Source: Tetragonia tetragonoides (Eukaryota; Streptophyta; Magnoliopsida; Caryophyllales; Aizoaceae). Taken from it: DNA of 64,000 bases. Of this stretch, positions 35,941 through 50,449 are shown in pieces. The number at the start of each line of letters is the position of its first letter. Position 1 is the stretch's first letter. Under the pieces are notes generated by a model. It saw nothing but the letters and a program-made list of their open reading frames with translations, was not told where the DNA came from and did not search any database. The translations under genes and the position numbers were made by a program. The stretch lies in contig CM076146.1 in the NCBI GenBank assembly GCA_038025085.1, forward strand, positions 21,461,001-21,525,000, read 5' to 3'.

Positions 35941-38900
35941 CGACGATGTTTACAGTTACAAACAAGCTTCAACTCATGCTTTTGAATTCATTTACGCGTT
36001 TTAAAAGCTCATACGAGTAGGGTGAAAGAGATTTGAGTTCTTTTGTGTTGTATAGTCAGAGAAAGCATCCAAATAATTTTTTTCCATTCATTTGAGTGTG
36101 AAACTACACCGAGGATGTTTACAAGTACAAACAAGCTTCAACTCAAGCTTTTGAATGAATTTACGTGTTTTAACAGCTCTTACGACTAGGGTGATAGAAA
36201 TTGAGTTCTTTTGTGTTGTATATTAAGAGAAAATATCCAAATACTTTGTTTGCATTAATTTGAGTGTGAAATAATACCAGTGTTGTTTACAAGTACAAAC
36301 AAGCTTCAACTCAAGCTTTTGAATGCATTTACGCGTTTTAAAAGCTCATACGAGTAGGGTGAAAGAGATTTGATTTCTTTTGTGTTGTATATTAAGTGAA
36401 AGCTCCCAAATGTTTTGTTTTCATTCTTTTGAGTATGAAACTACACCAAGAATGTGTTAAATTACAAACAAGCTTCAACTACAGCTTTTGAATGCATTTA
36501 CGCGTTTTAAAAGCTCGTACGAGTAGGGTGAAAGAGATTTGAGTTCTTTTGTGTTGTATATTAAGAGAAAGCATCCAAATACTTTATTTGCATTCATTTG
36601 AGTGTGAAACTACACCGAGGATGTTTACAAGTACGAACAAGCTTCAACTCAAGCTTTTGAATGTATTTACGCGTTTTAAAAGCTCATACGAGTAGGGTGA
36701 AAGAGATTTGAGTTCTTTTGTGTTGTATACTAAGAGAAAGCATTCAAATACTTTGTTTGCATTCATTTGAGTGTGAAACTACACCTAGGATGTTTAGAGT
36801 TACAAACAAGCTTCAACTCATGCTTTTGAATTCATTTACGCGTTTTAAAAGCTCATACGAGTAGGGTGAAAGAGATTTGAGTTCTTTTGTGTTGTATAGT
36901 AAGAGAAAGCATCCAAATACTTTGTTTGCATTCATTTGAGTGTGAAACTACACCTAGGATGCTTACAAGTACAAACAAGCTTCACCTCAAGCTTTTGATT
37001 GTATTTACGAGTTTTAAAAGCTCATACGAGTAGGGTGAAAGAGATTTGAGTTCTTTTGTGTTGTATATTAAGAGAAAGCATCCAAATACTTTGTTTGCAT
37101 TCATTTGAGTGTGAAACTACACCGAGGATGTCTACAAGTACAAACAAGCTTCAACTCAAGCTTTTGAATGTATTTACGCGTTTTAAAAGCTCATACGAGT
37201 AGGGTGAAAGAGATTTGAGTTCTTTTGTGTTGTATATTAAGAGAAAACATTCAAATACTTTGTTTGCATTCATTTGAGCGTGAAACTACACCTAGGATGT
37301 TTACAAGTGTAAACAAGCTTCAACTCAAGCTGTTGAATAAATTTACGCGATTTAACAGCTCTTACAACTAGGGTGATAGAAATTGAGTTCTTTTGTGTTG
37401 TATATTAAGAGAAAGCGTCCAAATACGTTGTCTTAATTTATTTGAGTGTGAAACTACACCTAGGATGTTTACAGCTACAAACAAGCTTCAACTCATGCTT
37501 TTGAATTCATTTACGCGTTTTATAAGCTCATACGAGTAGGGTGAAAGAGATTTGACTTCTTTTGTGTTGTATAGTAAGAGAAAGCATCCAAATACTTTGT
37601 TTGCATTCACTTGAGTGTGAAACTACACCTAGGATGTTTACAAGTACAAACAAGCTTCAACTCAAGCTGTTGAATGAATTTACGCGATTTAACAGCTCTT
37701 ACGACTAGGGTGATAGAAATTGAGTTCTTTGGTGTTGTATATTAAGAGAAAGCATTCAAATACTTTGTTTGCATTCATTTGAGTGTGAAACTACACCTAG
37801 GATGTTTACAAGTATAAACAAGCTTCAACTCAAGCTGTTGAATGAATTTACGCGATTTAACAGCTCTGACGACTAGGGTGATAGAAATTGAGTTCTTTTG
37901 TGTTGTATAATAAGAGAAAGCATCCAAATACTTTGTTTGCATTCATTTGAGTGTGAAACTACACCTAGGATGTTTACAAGTACAAACAAGCTTCAACTCA
38001 AGCTTTTGATTGTATTTACGCGTTTTAAAAGCTCATACGAGTAGGGTGAAAGAGATTTGAGTTCTTTTGTGTTTTATATTAAGAGAAAGCATCCAAATAC
38101 TTTGTTTGCATTCATTTGAGTGTGAAACTACAGCAAGGATGTTTACAGTTACAAACAAGCTTCAACTCAAGCTTTTGAATGCATTTACGCGATTTAACAG
38201 CCCTTACGACTAGGGTGATAGAAATTCAGTTCTTTTGTGTTGTATATTAAGAGAAAGTATTCAAATACTTTGTTTGCATTCATTTGAGTGTGAAACTACA
38301 CCTAGGATGTTTACAAGTACAAACAAGCTTCAACTCAAGCTGTTGAATGAATTTACGCGATTTAACAGCCCTTACGACTAGGGTGATAGAAATTCAGTTC
38401 TTTTGTGTTGTATATTAAGAGAAAGCATTCAAATACTTTGTTTGCATTCATTTGAGTGTGAAACTACACCTAGGATGTTTAGAAGTATAAACAAGCTTCA
38501 GCTCAAGCTGTTGAATGAATTTACGCGATTTAACAGCTCTTACGACAAGGGTGATAGAAATTGAGTTCTTTTGTGTTGTATATTAAGAGAAAGCATCCAA
38601 ATACTTTGTTTTCATTCATTTCAGTGTGAAACTACACCTAGGATGTTTACAGTTACAAACAAGCTTCAACTCATGCTTTTGAATTCAGTTACGCGTTTTA
38701 AAAGCTCATACGAGTAGGGTGAAAGAGATTTGAGTTCTTTTGTGTTGTATAGTAAGAGAAAGCATCCAAATACTTTTTTTGCATTCATTTGAGTGTGAAA
38801 CTACACCTAGGATGTTTACAAGTACAAACAAGCTTCAACTCAAGCTGTTGAATGAATTTACGCGATTTAACAGCTCTTACGACTAGGGTGATAGAAATTG

Positions 38901-41900
38901 AGTTCTTTTGTGTTGTATATCAAGAGAAAGCATTCAAATACTTTGCTTGCATTCATTTGAGTGTGAAACTACACCTAGGATGTTTACAAGTATAAACAAG
39001 CTTCAACTCAAGCTGTTGAATGAATTTATGCGTTTTAAAAGCGCATACGAGTAGGGTGAAAGAGATTTGAGTTCTTTTGTGTTGTATATTAAGACAAAGC
39101 ATTCAAATACTTTGTTTGCATTCATTTGAGTGTGAAACTACACCTAGGATGTCTACAAGTATAAACAAGCTTCAACTCAAGCTGTTGAATGAGTTTACGC
39201 GATTTAACAGCTCTTACGACTAGGTGGATAGAAATTGAGTTCTTTTGAGTTGTATATTAAGAGAAAGCATCCAAATACTTTGTTTTCATTCATTTGAGTG
39301 TGAAACTACACCTAGGATGTATACAGTTACAAACAAGCTTCAACTCATGCTTTTGAATTCATTTACGCGTTTTAAAAGCTCATACGAGTAGGGTGAAAGA
39401 GATTTGAGTTCTTTTGTGTTGTATAGTAAGAGAAAGCATCCAAATACTTTGATTGCATTCATTTCAGTGTGAAACTACACCTAGGATGTTTACAAGTACA
39501 AACAAGCTTCAACTCAAGCTGTTGAATGAATTTACGCGATTTAAAAGCTCATACGAGTAGGGTGAAAGAGATTTCAGTTCTTTTGTGTTGTATAGTAAGA
39601 GAAAGCATCCAAATACTTTGTTTGCATTCATTTGAGTGTGAAACTACACCTAGGATGTTTACAAGTACAAACAAGCTTCAACTCAAGCTTTTGATTGTAT
39701 TTACGAGTTTTAAAAGCTCATACGAGTAGGGTGAAAGAGATTTGAGTTCTTTTGTGTTGTATATTAAGAGAAAGCATCCAAATACTCTTTTTGCATTCAT
39801 TTGTGTGCGAAACTACACCGAGGATGTTTACAAGTACAAACAAGCTTCAACTCAAGCTTTTGAATGTATTTACGCGTTTTAAAAGCTCATACGAGTAGGG
39901 TGAAAGAGATTTGAGTTCTTTTGTGTTGTATATTAAGAGAAAGCATCCAAATACTTTATTTTCATTCATTTGAGTGTGAAACTCCACCTAGGATGTTTAC
40001 AGTTACAAACAAGCTTCAACTCAAGCTTTTGAATTCATTTACGCGTTTTAAAAGCGCATACGAGTAGGGTGAAAGAGATTTGAATTCTTTTGTGTTGTAT
40101 AGTAAGAGAAAGCATCCAAATACTTTGTTTGCATTCATTTGAGTGTGAAACTACATCTAGGATGTTTACAAGTACAAACAAGCTTCAACTCAAGCTGTTG
40201 AATGAACTTACGCGATTTAACAGCTATTACGACTAGGGTGATAGAAATTGAGTTCTTTCGAGTTGTATATTAAGAGAAAGCATCCAAATACTTTGTTTTC
40301 ATTCATTTGAGTGTGAAACTACACCGACGATGTTTACAGTTACAAACAAGCTTCAACTCATGCTTTTGAATTCATAAACGCGTTTTAAAAGCTCATACGA
40401 GTAGGGTGAAAGAGATTTGAGTTCTTTTGTGTTGTATAGTTAGAGAAAGCATCCAAATACTTTGTTTCCATTCATTTGAGTGTGAAACTACACCGAGGAT
40501 GTTTACAAGTACAAACAAGCTTCAACTCAAGCTTTTGAATGAATTTACGTGTTTTAACAGCTCTTACGACTAGGGTGATAGAAATTGAGTTCTTTTGTGT
40601 TGTATATTAAGAGAAAATATCCAAATACTTTGTTTGCATTAATTTGAGAGTGAAATAATACCAGTGTTGTTTACAAGTACAAACAAGCTTCAACTCAAGC
40701 TTTTGAATGCATTTACGCGTTTTAAAAGCTCATACGAGTAGGGTGAAAGAGATTTGATTTCTTTTGTGTTGTAAGCTCAAGCTCCCAAATGTTTTGTTTG
40801 CATTCTTTTGAGTATGAAACTACACCAAGAAAGTGTTAAATTACAAACAAACTTCAACTCTAGCTTTTTAATGCATTTACGCGTTTTAAAAGCTCGTACG
40901 AGTAGGGTGAAAGAGTTTTGAGTTCTTTTGTGTTGTATATTAAGAGAAAGCATCCAAATACTTTGTTTGCATTCATTTGAGTGTGAAACGACTCCGAGGA
41001 TGTTTACAAGTACAAACAAGCTTCAACTCAAGCTTTTGAATGTATTTACGCGTTTTAAAAGGTCATACGACTAGGGTGAAAGAGGTTTGAGTTCTTTTGT
41101 GTTGTATATTAAGACAAAGCATTCAAATACTTTGTTTGCATTCATTTGAGTGTGAAACTACACCTAGGATGTTTACAAGTATAAACAAGCTTCAACTCAA
41201 GCTGTTGAATGAATTTACGCGATTTAACAGCTCTTACGACTAGGGTGATAGAAATTGAGTTCTTTTGAGTTGTATATTAAGAGAAAGCATCCAAATACTT
41301 TGTTTTCATTCATTTGAGTGTGAAACTACACCTAGGATGTTTACAAGTATAAACAAGCTTCAACTCAAGCGGTTGAATGAATTTACGCGATTTAACAGCT
41401 CTTACGACTAGGGTGATAGAAATTGAGTTCTTTGGTGTTGTATATTAAGAGAAAGCATTCAAATACTTAATTTGCATTCATTTGAGTGTCAAACTACACC
41501 TAGGACGTTTACAAGTATAAACAAGCTTCAAGTCAAGCTGTTCAATGAATTTACGCGATTTAACAGCTCTTACGACTAGGGTGATAGAAATTGAGTTCTT
41601 TTGTGTTGTATATTAAGAGAAAGCATCCAAATACTTTGTTTTCATTCATTTGAGTGTGAAACTACACCTAGGATGTTTACAGTTACAAACAAGCTTCAAC
41701 TCATGCTTTTGAATTCATTTACGCGTTTTAAAAGCTCATACCAGTAGGGTGAAAGAGATTTCAGTTCTTTTGTGTTGTATAGTAAGAGAAAGCATCCAAA
41801 TACTTTTTTTGCATTCATTTGAGTGTGAAACTACACCTAGGATGTTTACAAGTACAAACAAGCTTCAACTCAAGCTTTTGATTGTATTTACGAGTTTTAA

Positions 41901-42571
41901 AAGCTCATACGAGTAGGGTGAAAGAGATTTGAGTTCTTTTGTGTTGTATATTAAGAGAAAGCATCCAAATACTTTGTTTGTATTCATTTGAGTGCGAAAC
42001 TACACCGACGATGTTTACAAGTACAAACAAGCTTCAACTCAAGCTTTTGAATGTATTTACGCGTTTTAAAAGCTCATACGAGTAGGGTGAAAGAGATTTG
42101 AGTTCTTTTGTGTTGTATATTAAGAGAAAGCATCCAAATACTTTGTTTGCATTCATTTGAGTGTCAAATAATACCAGTGTTGTTTACAAGTACAAACAAG
42201 CTTCAACTCAAGCTTTTGAATGCATTTACCCGTTTTAAAAGCTCATACGAGTAGGGTGAAAGAGATTTGATTTCTTTTCTGTTGTATATTATTAGAAAGC
42301 TCCCAAATGTTTTGTTTGCATTCTATTGAGTATGAAACTACACCAAGAATGTGTTAAATTACAAACAAGCTTCAACTCAAGCTTTTGAATGCATTTACGC
42401 GTTTTAAAAGCTCGTACGAGTAGGGTGAAAGAGTTTTGAGTTCTTTTGTGTTGTATATTAAGAGAAAGCATCAAAATACTTTGTTTGCATTTATTTGAGT
42501 GTGAAACTACTCCGAGGATGTTTACAAGTACAAACAAGCTTCAACTCAAGCTTTTGAATGTATTTACGCGT
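35941..42571 (+). repeat. Segment re-copied at 47.6-53.9 kb (left copy)
   Basis: Markers align at stepped offsets: about +11,625 at GACGATG (35,942) and AATAATTTTTTTCC; +11,287 at the unique TCTTAATTTATTTGAG (37,431/48,718); +10,952 from 39,526 to 41,019; then +11,289 at 42,537. Each step equals two whole monomers (about 335-338 bp). This copy has two extra monomers near 36.4-37.0 kb and near 38.6-39.0 kb, and lacks two (A' and a B) near 41.34 kb. Confidence 0.85.
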
Positions 42572-45500
42572 TCTAAAAGCTCATACGAGTAGGGTGAAAG
42601 AGATTTGAGTTCTTTTGTGTTGTATATTAAGAGAAAGCATTCAAATACTTTGTTTGCATTCATTTGAGTGTGAAACTACACCTAGGATGTTTACAAGTAT
42701 ATACAAGCTTCAACTCAAGCTGTTGAATGAATTTACGCGATTAAACAGCTCTTACGACTAGGGTGATAGAAATTGAGTTCTTTTGTGTTGTATATAAAGA
42801 GAAAGCATCCAAATACTTTGTTTTCATTCATTTGATTGTAAAGCTACACCTAGGATGTTTACTGTTACAAACAAGCTTCAACTCATGCTTTTGAATTAAT
42901 TTACGCGTTTTAAAAGCTCATACGAGTAGGATGAAAGAGATTTGAGTTCTCTTGTGTTGTATAGTAAGAGAAAGCATCCAAATACTTTGTTTGCATTCAT
43001 TTGAGTGTGAAACTACACCTAGGATGTTTACAAGTACAAACAAGCTTCAACTCAAGCTGTTGAATGAATTTACGCGATTTACCAGCTCTTACGACAAGGG
43101 TGATAGAAATTGAGTTCTTTTGTGTTGTATATAAAGAGAAAGCATTCAAATACTTTGTTTGCATTCATTTGAGTGTGAAACTACACCTAGGATATTTACA
43201 AGTATAAACAAGCTTCAACTCAAGCTGTTGAATGAATTTACGGGATTTAACAGCTCTTACGACTAGGGTGATAGAAATTGAGTTCTTTTGTGTTGTATAT
43301 TAAGAGAAAGCATCCAAATACTTTGTTTTCATTCATTTGAGTGTGAAACTACACCTAGGATGTTTACAGTTACAAACAAGCTTCAACTCATGCTTTTGAA
43401 TTCATTTACGCGTTTTAAAAGCTCATACGAGTAGGGTGAAAGAGATATCAGTTCTTTTGTGTTGTATAGTAAGAGAAAGCATCCAAATACTTTGTTTGCA
43501 TTCATTTGAGTGTGAAACTACACCTAGGATGTTTACAAGTACAAACAAGCTTCAACTCAAGCTTTTGATTGTATTTACGAGTTTTAAAAGCTCATACGAG
43601 TAGGGTGAAAGAGATTTGAGTTCTTTTGTGTTGTATATTAAGAGAAAGCATCCAAATAATTTGTTTGCATTCATTTGAGTGCGAAACTACACTGAGGATG
43701 TTTACAAGTACAAACAAGCTTCAACTCATGCTTTTGAATGTATTTACGCGTTTTAAAAGCTCATACGAGTAGGGTGAAAGATATTTGAGTTCTTTTGTGT
43801 TGTATATTAAGAGAAAGCATCCAAATACTTTATTTTCATTCATTTGATTGTGAAACTCCACCTAGGATGTTTACAGTTACAAACAAGCTTCAACTCATGC
43901 TTTTGAATTCATTTACGCGTTTTAAAAGCGCATACGAGTAGGGTGAAAGAGATTTGATTTCTTTTGTGTTGTATAGTAAGAGAAAGCATCCAAATACTTT
44001 GTTTGCATTCATTTGAGTGTGAAACTACACCTAGGATGTTTACAAGTACAAACAAGCTTCAACTCAAGCTGTTGAATGAACTTACGCGATTTAACAGCTA
44101 TTACGACTAGGGTGATAGAAATTGAGTTCTTTTGAGTTGTATATTAAGAGAAAGCATCTAAATACTTTGTTTTCATTCATTTGAGTGTGAAACTACACCG
44201 ACGATGTTTACAGTTACAAACAAGCTTCAACTCATGCTTTTGAATTCATAAAGGCGTTTTAAAAGCTCATACGAGTAGGGTGAAAGAGATTTGAGTTCTT
44301 TTGTGTTGTATAGTTAGAGAAAGCATCCAAATACTTTGTTTCCATTCATTTGAGTGTGAAACTACACCGAGGATGTTTACAAGTACAAACAAGCTTCAAC
44401 TCAAGCTTTTGAATGAATTTACGTGTTTTAACAGCTCTTACGACTAGGGTGATAGAAATTGAGTTCTTTTGTGTTGTATATTAAGAGAAAATATCCAAAT
44501 ACTTTGTTTGCATTAATTTGAGAGTGAAATAATACCAGTGTTGTTTACAAGTACAAACAAGCTTCAACTCAAGCTTTTGAATGCATTTACGCGTTTTAAA
44601 AGCTCATACGAGTAGGGTGAAAGACATTTGATTTCTTTTGTGTTGTAAGAGAAAGCTCCCAAATGTTTTGTTTGCATTCTTTTGAGTATGAAATTACACC
44701 AAGAAAGTGTTAAATTACAAACAAGCTTCAACTCTAGCTTTTTAATGCATTTACGCGTTTTAAAAGCTCGTACGAGTAGGGTGAAAGAGTTTTGAGTTCT
44801 TTTGTGTTGTATATTAAGAGAAAGCATCCAAATACTTTGTTTGCATTCACTTGAGTGTGAAACGACTCCGAGGATGTTTACAAGTACAAACAAGCTTCAA
44901 CTCAAGCTTTTGAATGTATTTACGCGTTTTAAAAGCTCATACGAGTAGGGTGAAAGAGGTTTGAGTTCTTTTGTGTTGTATATTAAGACAAAGCATTCAA
45001 ATACTTTGTTTGCATTCATTTGAGTGTGAAACTACACCTAGGATGTTTACAAGTATAAACAAGCTTCAACTCAAGCTGTTGAATGAATTTACGCGATTTA
45101 ACAGCTCTTACGACTAGGGTGATAGAAATTGAGTTCTTTTGAGTTGTATATTAAGAGAAAGCATCCAAATACTTTGTTTTCAGTCATTTGAGTGTGAAAC
45201 TACACCTAGGATGTATACAGTTACAAACAAGCTTCAACTCATGCTTTTGAATTCATTTACGCGTTTTAAAAGCTCATACGAGTAGGGTGAAAGAGATTTG
45301 AGTTCTTTTGTGTTGTATAGTAAGAGAAAGCATCCAAATACTTTGTTTGCATTCATTTGAGTGTGAAACTACACCTAGGATGTTTACAAGTACAAACAAG
45401 CTTCAACTCAAGCTGTTGAATGAATTTACGCGATTTAACAGCTCTTACGACTAGGGTGATAGAAATTGAGTTCTTTTGTGTTGTATATTAAGAGAAAGCA

Positions 45501-46770
45501 TTCAAATACTTTGTTTGCATTCATTTGAGTGTGAAACTACACCTAGGACGTTTACAAGTATAAACAAGCTTCAACTCAAGCTGTTGAATGAATTTACGCG
45601 ATTTAACAGCTCTTACGACTAGGGTGATAGAAATTGAGTTCTTTGGTGTTGTATATTAAGAGAAAGCATTCAAATACTTTGTTTGCATTCATTTGAGTGT
45701 GAAACTACACCTAGGACGTTTACAAGTATAAACAAGCTTCAAGTCAAGCTGTTGAATGAATTTACGCGATTTAACAGCTCTTACGACTAGGGTGATAGAA
45801 ATTGAGTTCTTTTGTGTTGTATATTAAGAGAAAGCATCCAAATACTTTGTTTTCATTCATTTGAGTGTGAAACTACACCTAGGATGTTTACAGTTACAAA
45901 CAAGCTTCAACTCATGCTTTTGAATTCATTTACGCGTTTTAAAAGCTCATACGAGTAGGGTGAAAGAGATTTCAGTTCTTTTGTGTTGTATATTAAGAGA
46001 AAGCATCCAAATACTTTGTTTGCATTCAATTGAGTGTGAAACTACACCTAGGATGTTTACAAGTACAAACAAGCTTCAACTCAAGCTTTTGATTGTATTT
46101 ACGAGTTTTAAAAGCTCATACGAGTAGGGTGAAAGAGATTTGAGTTCTTTTGTGTTGTATATTAAGAGAAAGCATCCAAATACTTTGTTTGCATTCATTT
46201 GAGTGCGAAACTACACCAAGGATGTTTACAAGTACAAACAAGCTTCAACTCAAGCTTTTGAATGTATTTACGCGTTTTAAAAGCTCATACGAGTAGGGTG
46301 AAAGAGATTTGAGTTCTTTTGAGTTGTATATTAAGAGAAAGCATCCAAATACTTTATTTTCATTCATTTGAGTGTGAAACTCCACCTAGGATGTTTACAT
46401 TTACAAACAAGCTTCAACTCATGCTTTTGAATTCATTTACGCGTTTTAAAAGCGCATACGAGTAGGGTGAAAGAGATTTGATTTCTTTTGTGTTGTATAG
46501 TAAGAGAAAGCATCCAAATACTTTGTTTGCATTCATTTGAGTGTGAAACTACACCTAGGATGTTTACAAGTACAAACAAGCTTCAACTCAAGCTGTTGAA
46601 TGAACTTACGCGATTTAACAGCTATTACGACTAGGGTGATAGAAATTGAGTTCTTTGGTGTTGTATATTAAGAGAAAGCATTCAAATACTTTGTTTGCAT
46701 TCATTTGAGTGTGAAACTACACCTAGGACGTTTACAAGTATAAACAAGCTTCAAGTCAAGCTGTTGAATG
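41740..46770 (+). repeat. Block related to 22.5-27.6 kb
   Basis: Partner of the 22.5-27.6 kb block with the same order of rare markers. It contains an extra GATTGTATTTACGAG pair near 43.57 kb that the left copy lacks, and one B monomer fewer near 45.5 kb. Confidence 0.72.
42059..42227 (+). repeat. Chimeric monomer: type A front with C2 tail (169 bp)
   Basis: The front reads TTTTAAAAGCTCATACGAG and GAAAGCATCC like type A, but the tail reads TCAAATAATACCAGTGTTG like C2. The next monomer starts ACCCG. The same pair occurs at 53348-53516 (with GATATAATACC) and 55203-55371. This fits a crossover or conversion between an A and a C2 monomer within their shared centre. Confidence 0.82.
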
Positions 46771-49700
46771 AATTTACGCGATTTAACAGCTCTTACGACT
46801 AGGGTGATAGAAATTGAGTTCTTTTGTGTTGTATATTAAGAGAAAGCATCCAAATACTTTGTTTTCATTCATTTGAGTGTGAAACTACACCTAGGATGTT
46901 TACAGTTACAAACAAGCTTCAACTCATGCTTTTGAATTCATTTACGCGTTTTAAAAGCTCATACGAGTAGGGTGAAAGAGATTTGAGTTCTTTTGTGTTG
47001 TATATTAAGAGAAAGCATCCAAATACTTTGTTTGCATTCATTTGAGTGCGAAACTACACCGAGGATGTTTACAAGTACAAACAAGCTTCAACTCAAGCTT
47101 TTGAATGTATTTACGCGTTTTAAAAGCTCATACGAGTAGGGTGAAAGAGATTTGAGTTCTTTTGTGTTGTATATTAAGAGAAAGCATCCAAATACTTTGT
47201 TTTCATTCATTTGAGTGTGAAAGTCCACCTAGGATGTTTACAGTTACAAACAAGCTTCAACTCATGCTTTTGAATTCATTTACGCGTTTTAAAAGCGCAT
47301 ACGAGTAGGGTGAAAGAGATTTGATTTCTTTTGTGTTGTATAGTAAGAGAAAGCGTCCAAATACTTTGTTTGCATTCATTTGAGTGTGAAACTACACCTA
47401 GGATGTTTACAAGAACAAACAAGCTTCAACTCAAGCTATTGAATGAACTTACGCGATTTAACAGCTATTACGACTAGGGTGATAGAAATTGAGTTCTTTT
47501 GAGTTGTATATTAAGAGAAAGCATCCAAATACTTTGTTTTCATTCATTTGAGTGTGAAACTACACCGACGATGTTTACAGTTACAAACAAGCTTCAACTC
47601 ATGCTTTTGAATTCATTTACGCGTTTTAAAAGCTCATACGAGTAGGGTGAAAGAGATTTGAGTTCTTTTGTGTTGTATAGTTAGAGAAAGCATCCAAATA
47701 ATTTTTTTCCATTCATTTGAGTGTGAAACTACACCGAGGATGTTTACAAGTACAAACAAGCTTCAACTCAAGCTTTTGAATGAATTTACGTGTTTTAACA
47801 GCTCTTACGACTAGGGTGATAGAAATTGAGTTCTTTTGTGTTGTATATTAAGAGAAAATATCCAAATACTTTGTTTGCATTAATTTGAGTGTGAAATAAT
47901 ACCAGTGTTGTTTACAAGTACAAACAAGCTTCAACTCAAGCTTTTGAATGCATTTACGCGTTTTAAAAGCTCATACGAGTAGGGTGAAAGAGATTTGAGT
48001 TCTTTTGTGTTGTATATTAAGAGAAAGCATCCAAATACTTTATTTGCATTCATTTGAGTGTGAAACTACACCGAGGATGTTTACAAGTACGAACAAGCTT
48101 CAACTCAAGCTTTTGAATGTATTTACGCGTTTTAAAAGCTCATACGAGTAGGGTGAAAGAGATTTGAGTTCTTTTGTGTTGTATATTAAGAGAAAGCATT
48201 CAAATACTTTGTTTGCATTCATTTGAGTGTGAAACTACACCTAGGATGTTTAGAGTTACAAACAAGCTTCAACTCATGCTTTTGAATTCATTTACGCGTT
48301 TTAAAAGCTCATACGAGTAGGGTGAAAGAGATTTGAGTTCTTTTGTGTTGTATATTAAGAGAAAGCATCCAAATACTTTGTTTGCATTCATTTGAGTGTG
48401 AAACTACACCGAGGATGTTTACAAGTACAAACAAGCTTCAACTCAAGCTTTTGAATGTATTTACGCGTTTTAAAAGCTCATACGAATAGGGTGAAAGAGA
48501 TTTGAGTTCTTTTGTGTTGTATATTAAGAGAAAACATTCAAATACTTTGTTTGCATTCATTTGAGCGTGAAACTACACCTAGGATGTTTACAAGTGTAAA
48601 CAAGCTTCAACTCAAGCTGTTGAATGAATTTACGCGATTTAACAGCTCTTACGACTAGGGTGATAGAAATTGAGTTCTTTTGTGTTGTATATTAAGAGAA
48701 AGCGTCCAAATACTTTGTCTTAATTTATTTGAGTGTGAAACTACACCTAGGATGTTTACAGCTACAAACAAGCTTCAACTCATGCTTTTGAATTCATTTA
48801 CGCGTTTTATAAGCTCATACGAGTAGGGTGAAAGAGATTTGACTTCTTTTGTGTTGTATAGTAAGAGAAAGCATCCAAATACTTTGTTTGCATTCACTTG
48901 AGTGTGAAACTACACCTAGGATGTTTACAAGTACAAACAAGCTTCAACTCAAGCTGTTGAATGAATTTACGCGATTTAACAGCTCTTACGACTAGGGTGA
49001 TAGAAATTGAGTTCTTTGGTGTTGTATATTAAGAGAAAGCATTCAAATACTTTGTTTGCATTCATTTGAGTGTGAAACTACACCTAGGATGTTTACAAGT
49101 ATAAACAAGCTTCAACTCAAGCTGTTGAATGAATTTACGCGATTTAACAGCTCTTACGACTAGGGTGATAGAAATTGAGTTCTTTTGTGTTGTATAATAA
49201 GAGAAAGCATCCAAATACTTTGTTTGCATTCATTTGAGTGTGAAACTACACCTAGGATGTTTACAAGTACAAACAAGCTTCAACTCAAGCTTTTGATTGT
49301 ATTTACGCGTTTTAAAAGCTCATACGAGTAGGGTGAAAGAGATTTGAGTTCTTTTGTGTTTTATATTAAGAGAAAGCATCCAAATACTTTGTTTGCATTC
49401 ATTTGAGTGTGAAACTACAGCAAGGATGTTTACAGTTACAAACAAGCTTCAACTCAAGCTTTTGAATGCATTTACGCGATTTAACAGCCCTTACGACTAG
49501 GGTGATAGAAATTCAGTTCTTTTGTGTTGTATATATTAAGAGAAAGCATTCAAATACTTTGTTTGCATTCATTTGAGTGTGCAACTACACCTAGGATGTT
49601 TACAAGTACAAACAAGCTTCAACTCAAGCTGTTGAATGAATTTACGCGATTTAACAGCCCTTACGACTAGGGTGATAGAAATTCAGTTCTTTTGTGTTGT

Positions 49701-50449
49701 ATATTAAGAGAAAGCATTCAAATACTTTGTTTGCATTCATTTGAGTGTGAAACTACACCTAGGATGTTTACAAGTATAAACAAGCTTCAACTCAAGCTGT
49801 TGAATGAATTTACGCGATTTAACAGCTCTTACGACTAGGGTGATAGAAATTGAGTTCTTTTATGTTGTATATTAAGAGAAAGCATCCAAATACTTTGTTT
49901 GCAATCATTTGAGTGTGAAACTACACCTAGGATGTTTACAGTTACAAACAAGCTTCAACTCAAGCTTTTGAATGCATTTACGCGTTTTAAAATCGCATAC
50001 GAGTAGGGTGAAAGAGATTTGAGTTCTTTTGTGTTGTATATTAAGACAAAGCATTCAAATACTTTGTTTGCATTCATTTGAGTGTGAAACTACACCTAGG
50101 ATGTCTACAAGTGTAAACAAGCTTCAACTCAAGCTGTTGAATGAGTTTACGCGATTTAACAGCTCTTACGACTAGGTGGATAGAAATTGAGTTCTTTTGA
50201 GTTGTATATTAAGAGAAAGCATCCAAATACTTTGTTTTCATTCATTTGAGTGTGAAACTACACCTAGGATGTATACAGTTACAAACAAGCTTCAACTCAT
50301 GCTTTTGAATTCATTTACGCGTTTTAAAAGCTCATACGAGTAGGGTGAAAGAGATTTGAGTTCTTTTGTGTTGTATAGTAAGAGAAAGCATCCAAATACT
50401 TTGATTGCATTCATTTGAGTGTGAAACTACACCTTGGATGTTTACAAGT

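Noticed and set aside
37336..37345. AATAAA polyadenylation-like signal
   Set aside because: A lone GAATAAATTT made by one base change from GAATGAATTT, with no gene upstream.
39526..39729. 67-codon plus-strand frame with an ATG start (also 50478 and 56544)
   Set aside because: The three copies are the same satellite stretch copied at +10,952 and +6,066 bp. The ATG is the GAATGAATTT of a B-type boundary. No gene features.
49521..49540. TA microsatellite
   Set aside because: GTATATATTAAG is one extra TA unit in one monomer, too short to call a microsatellite.
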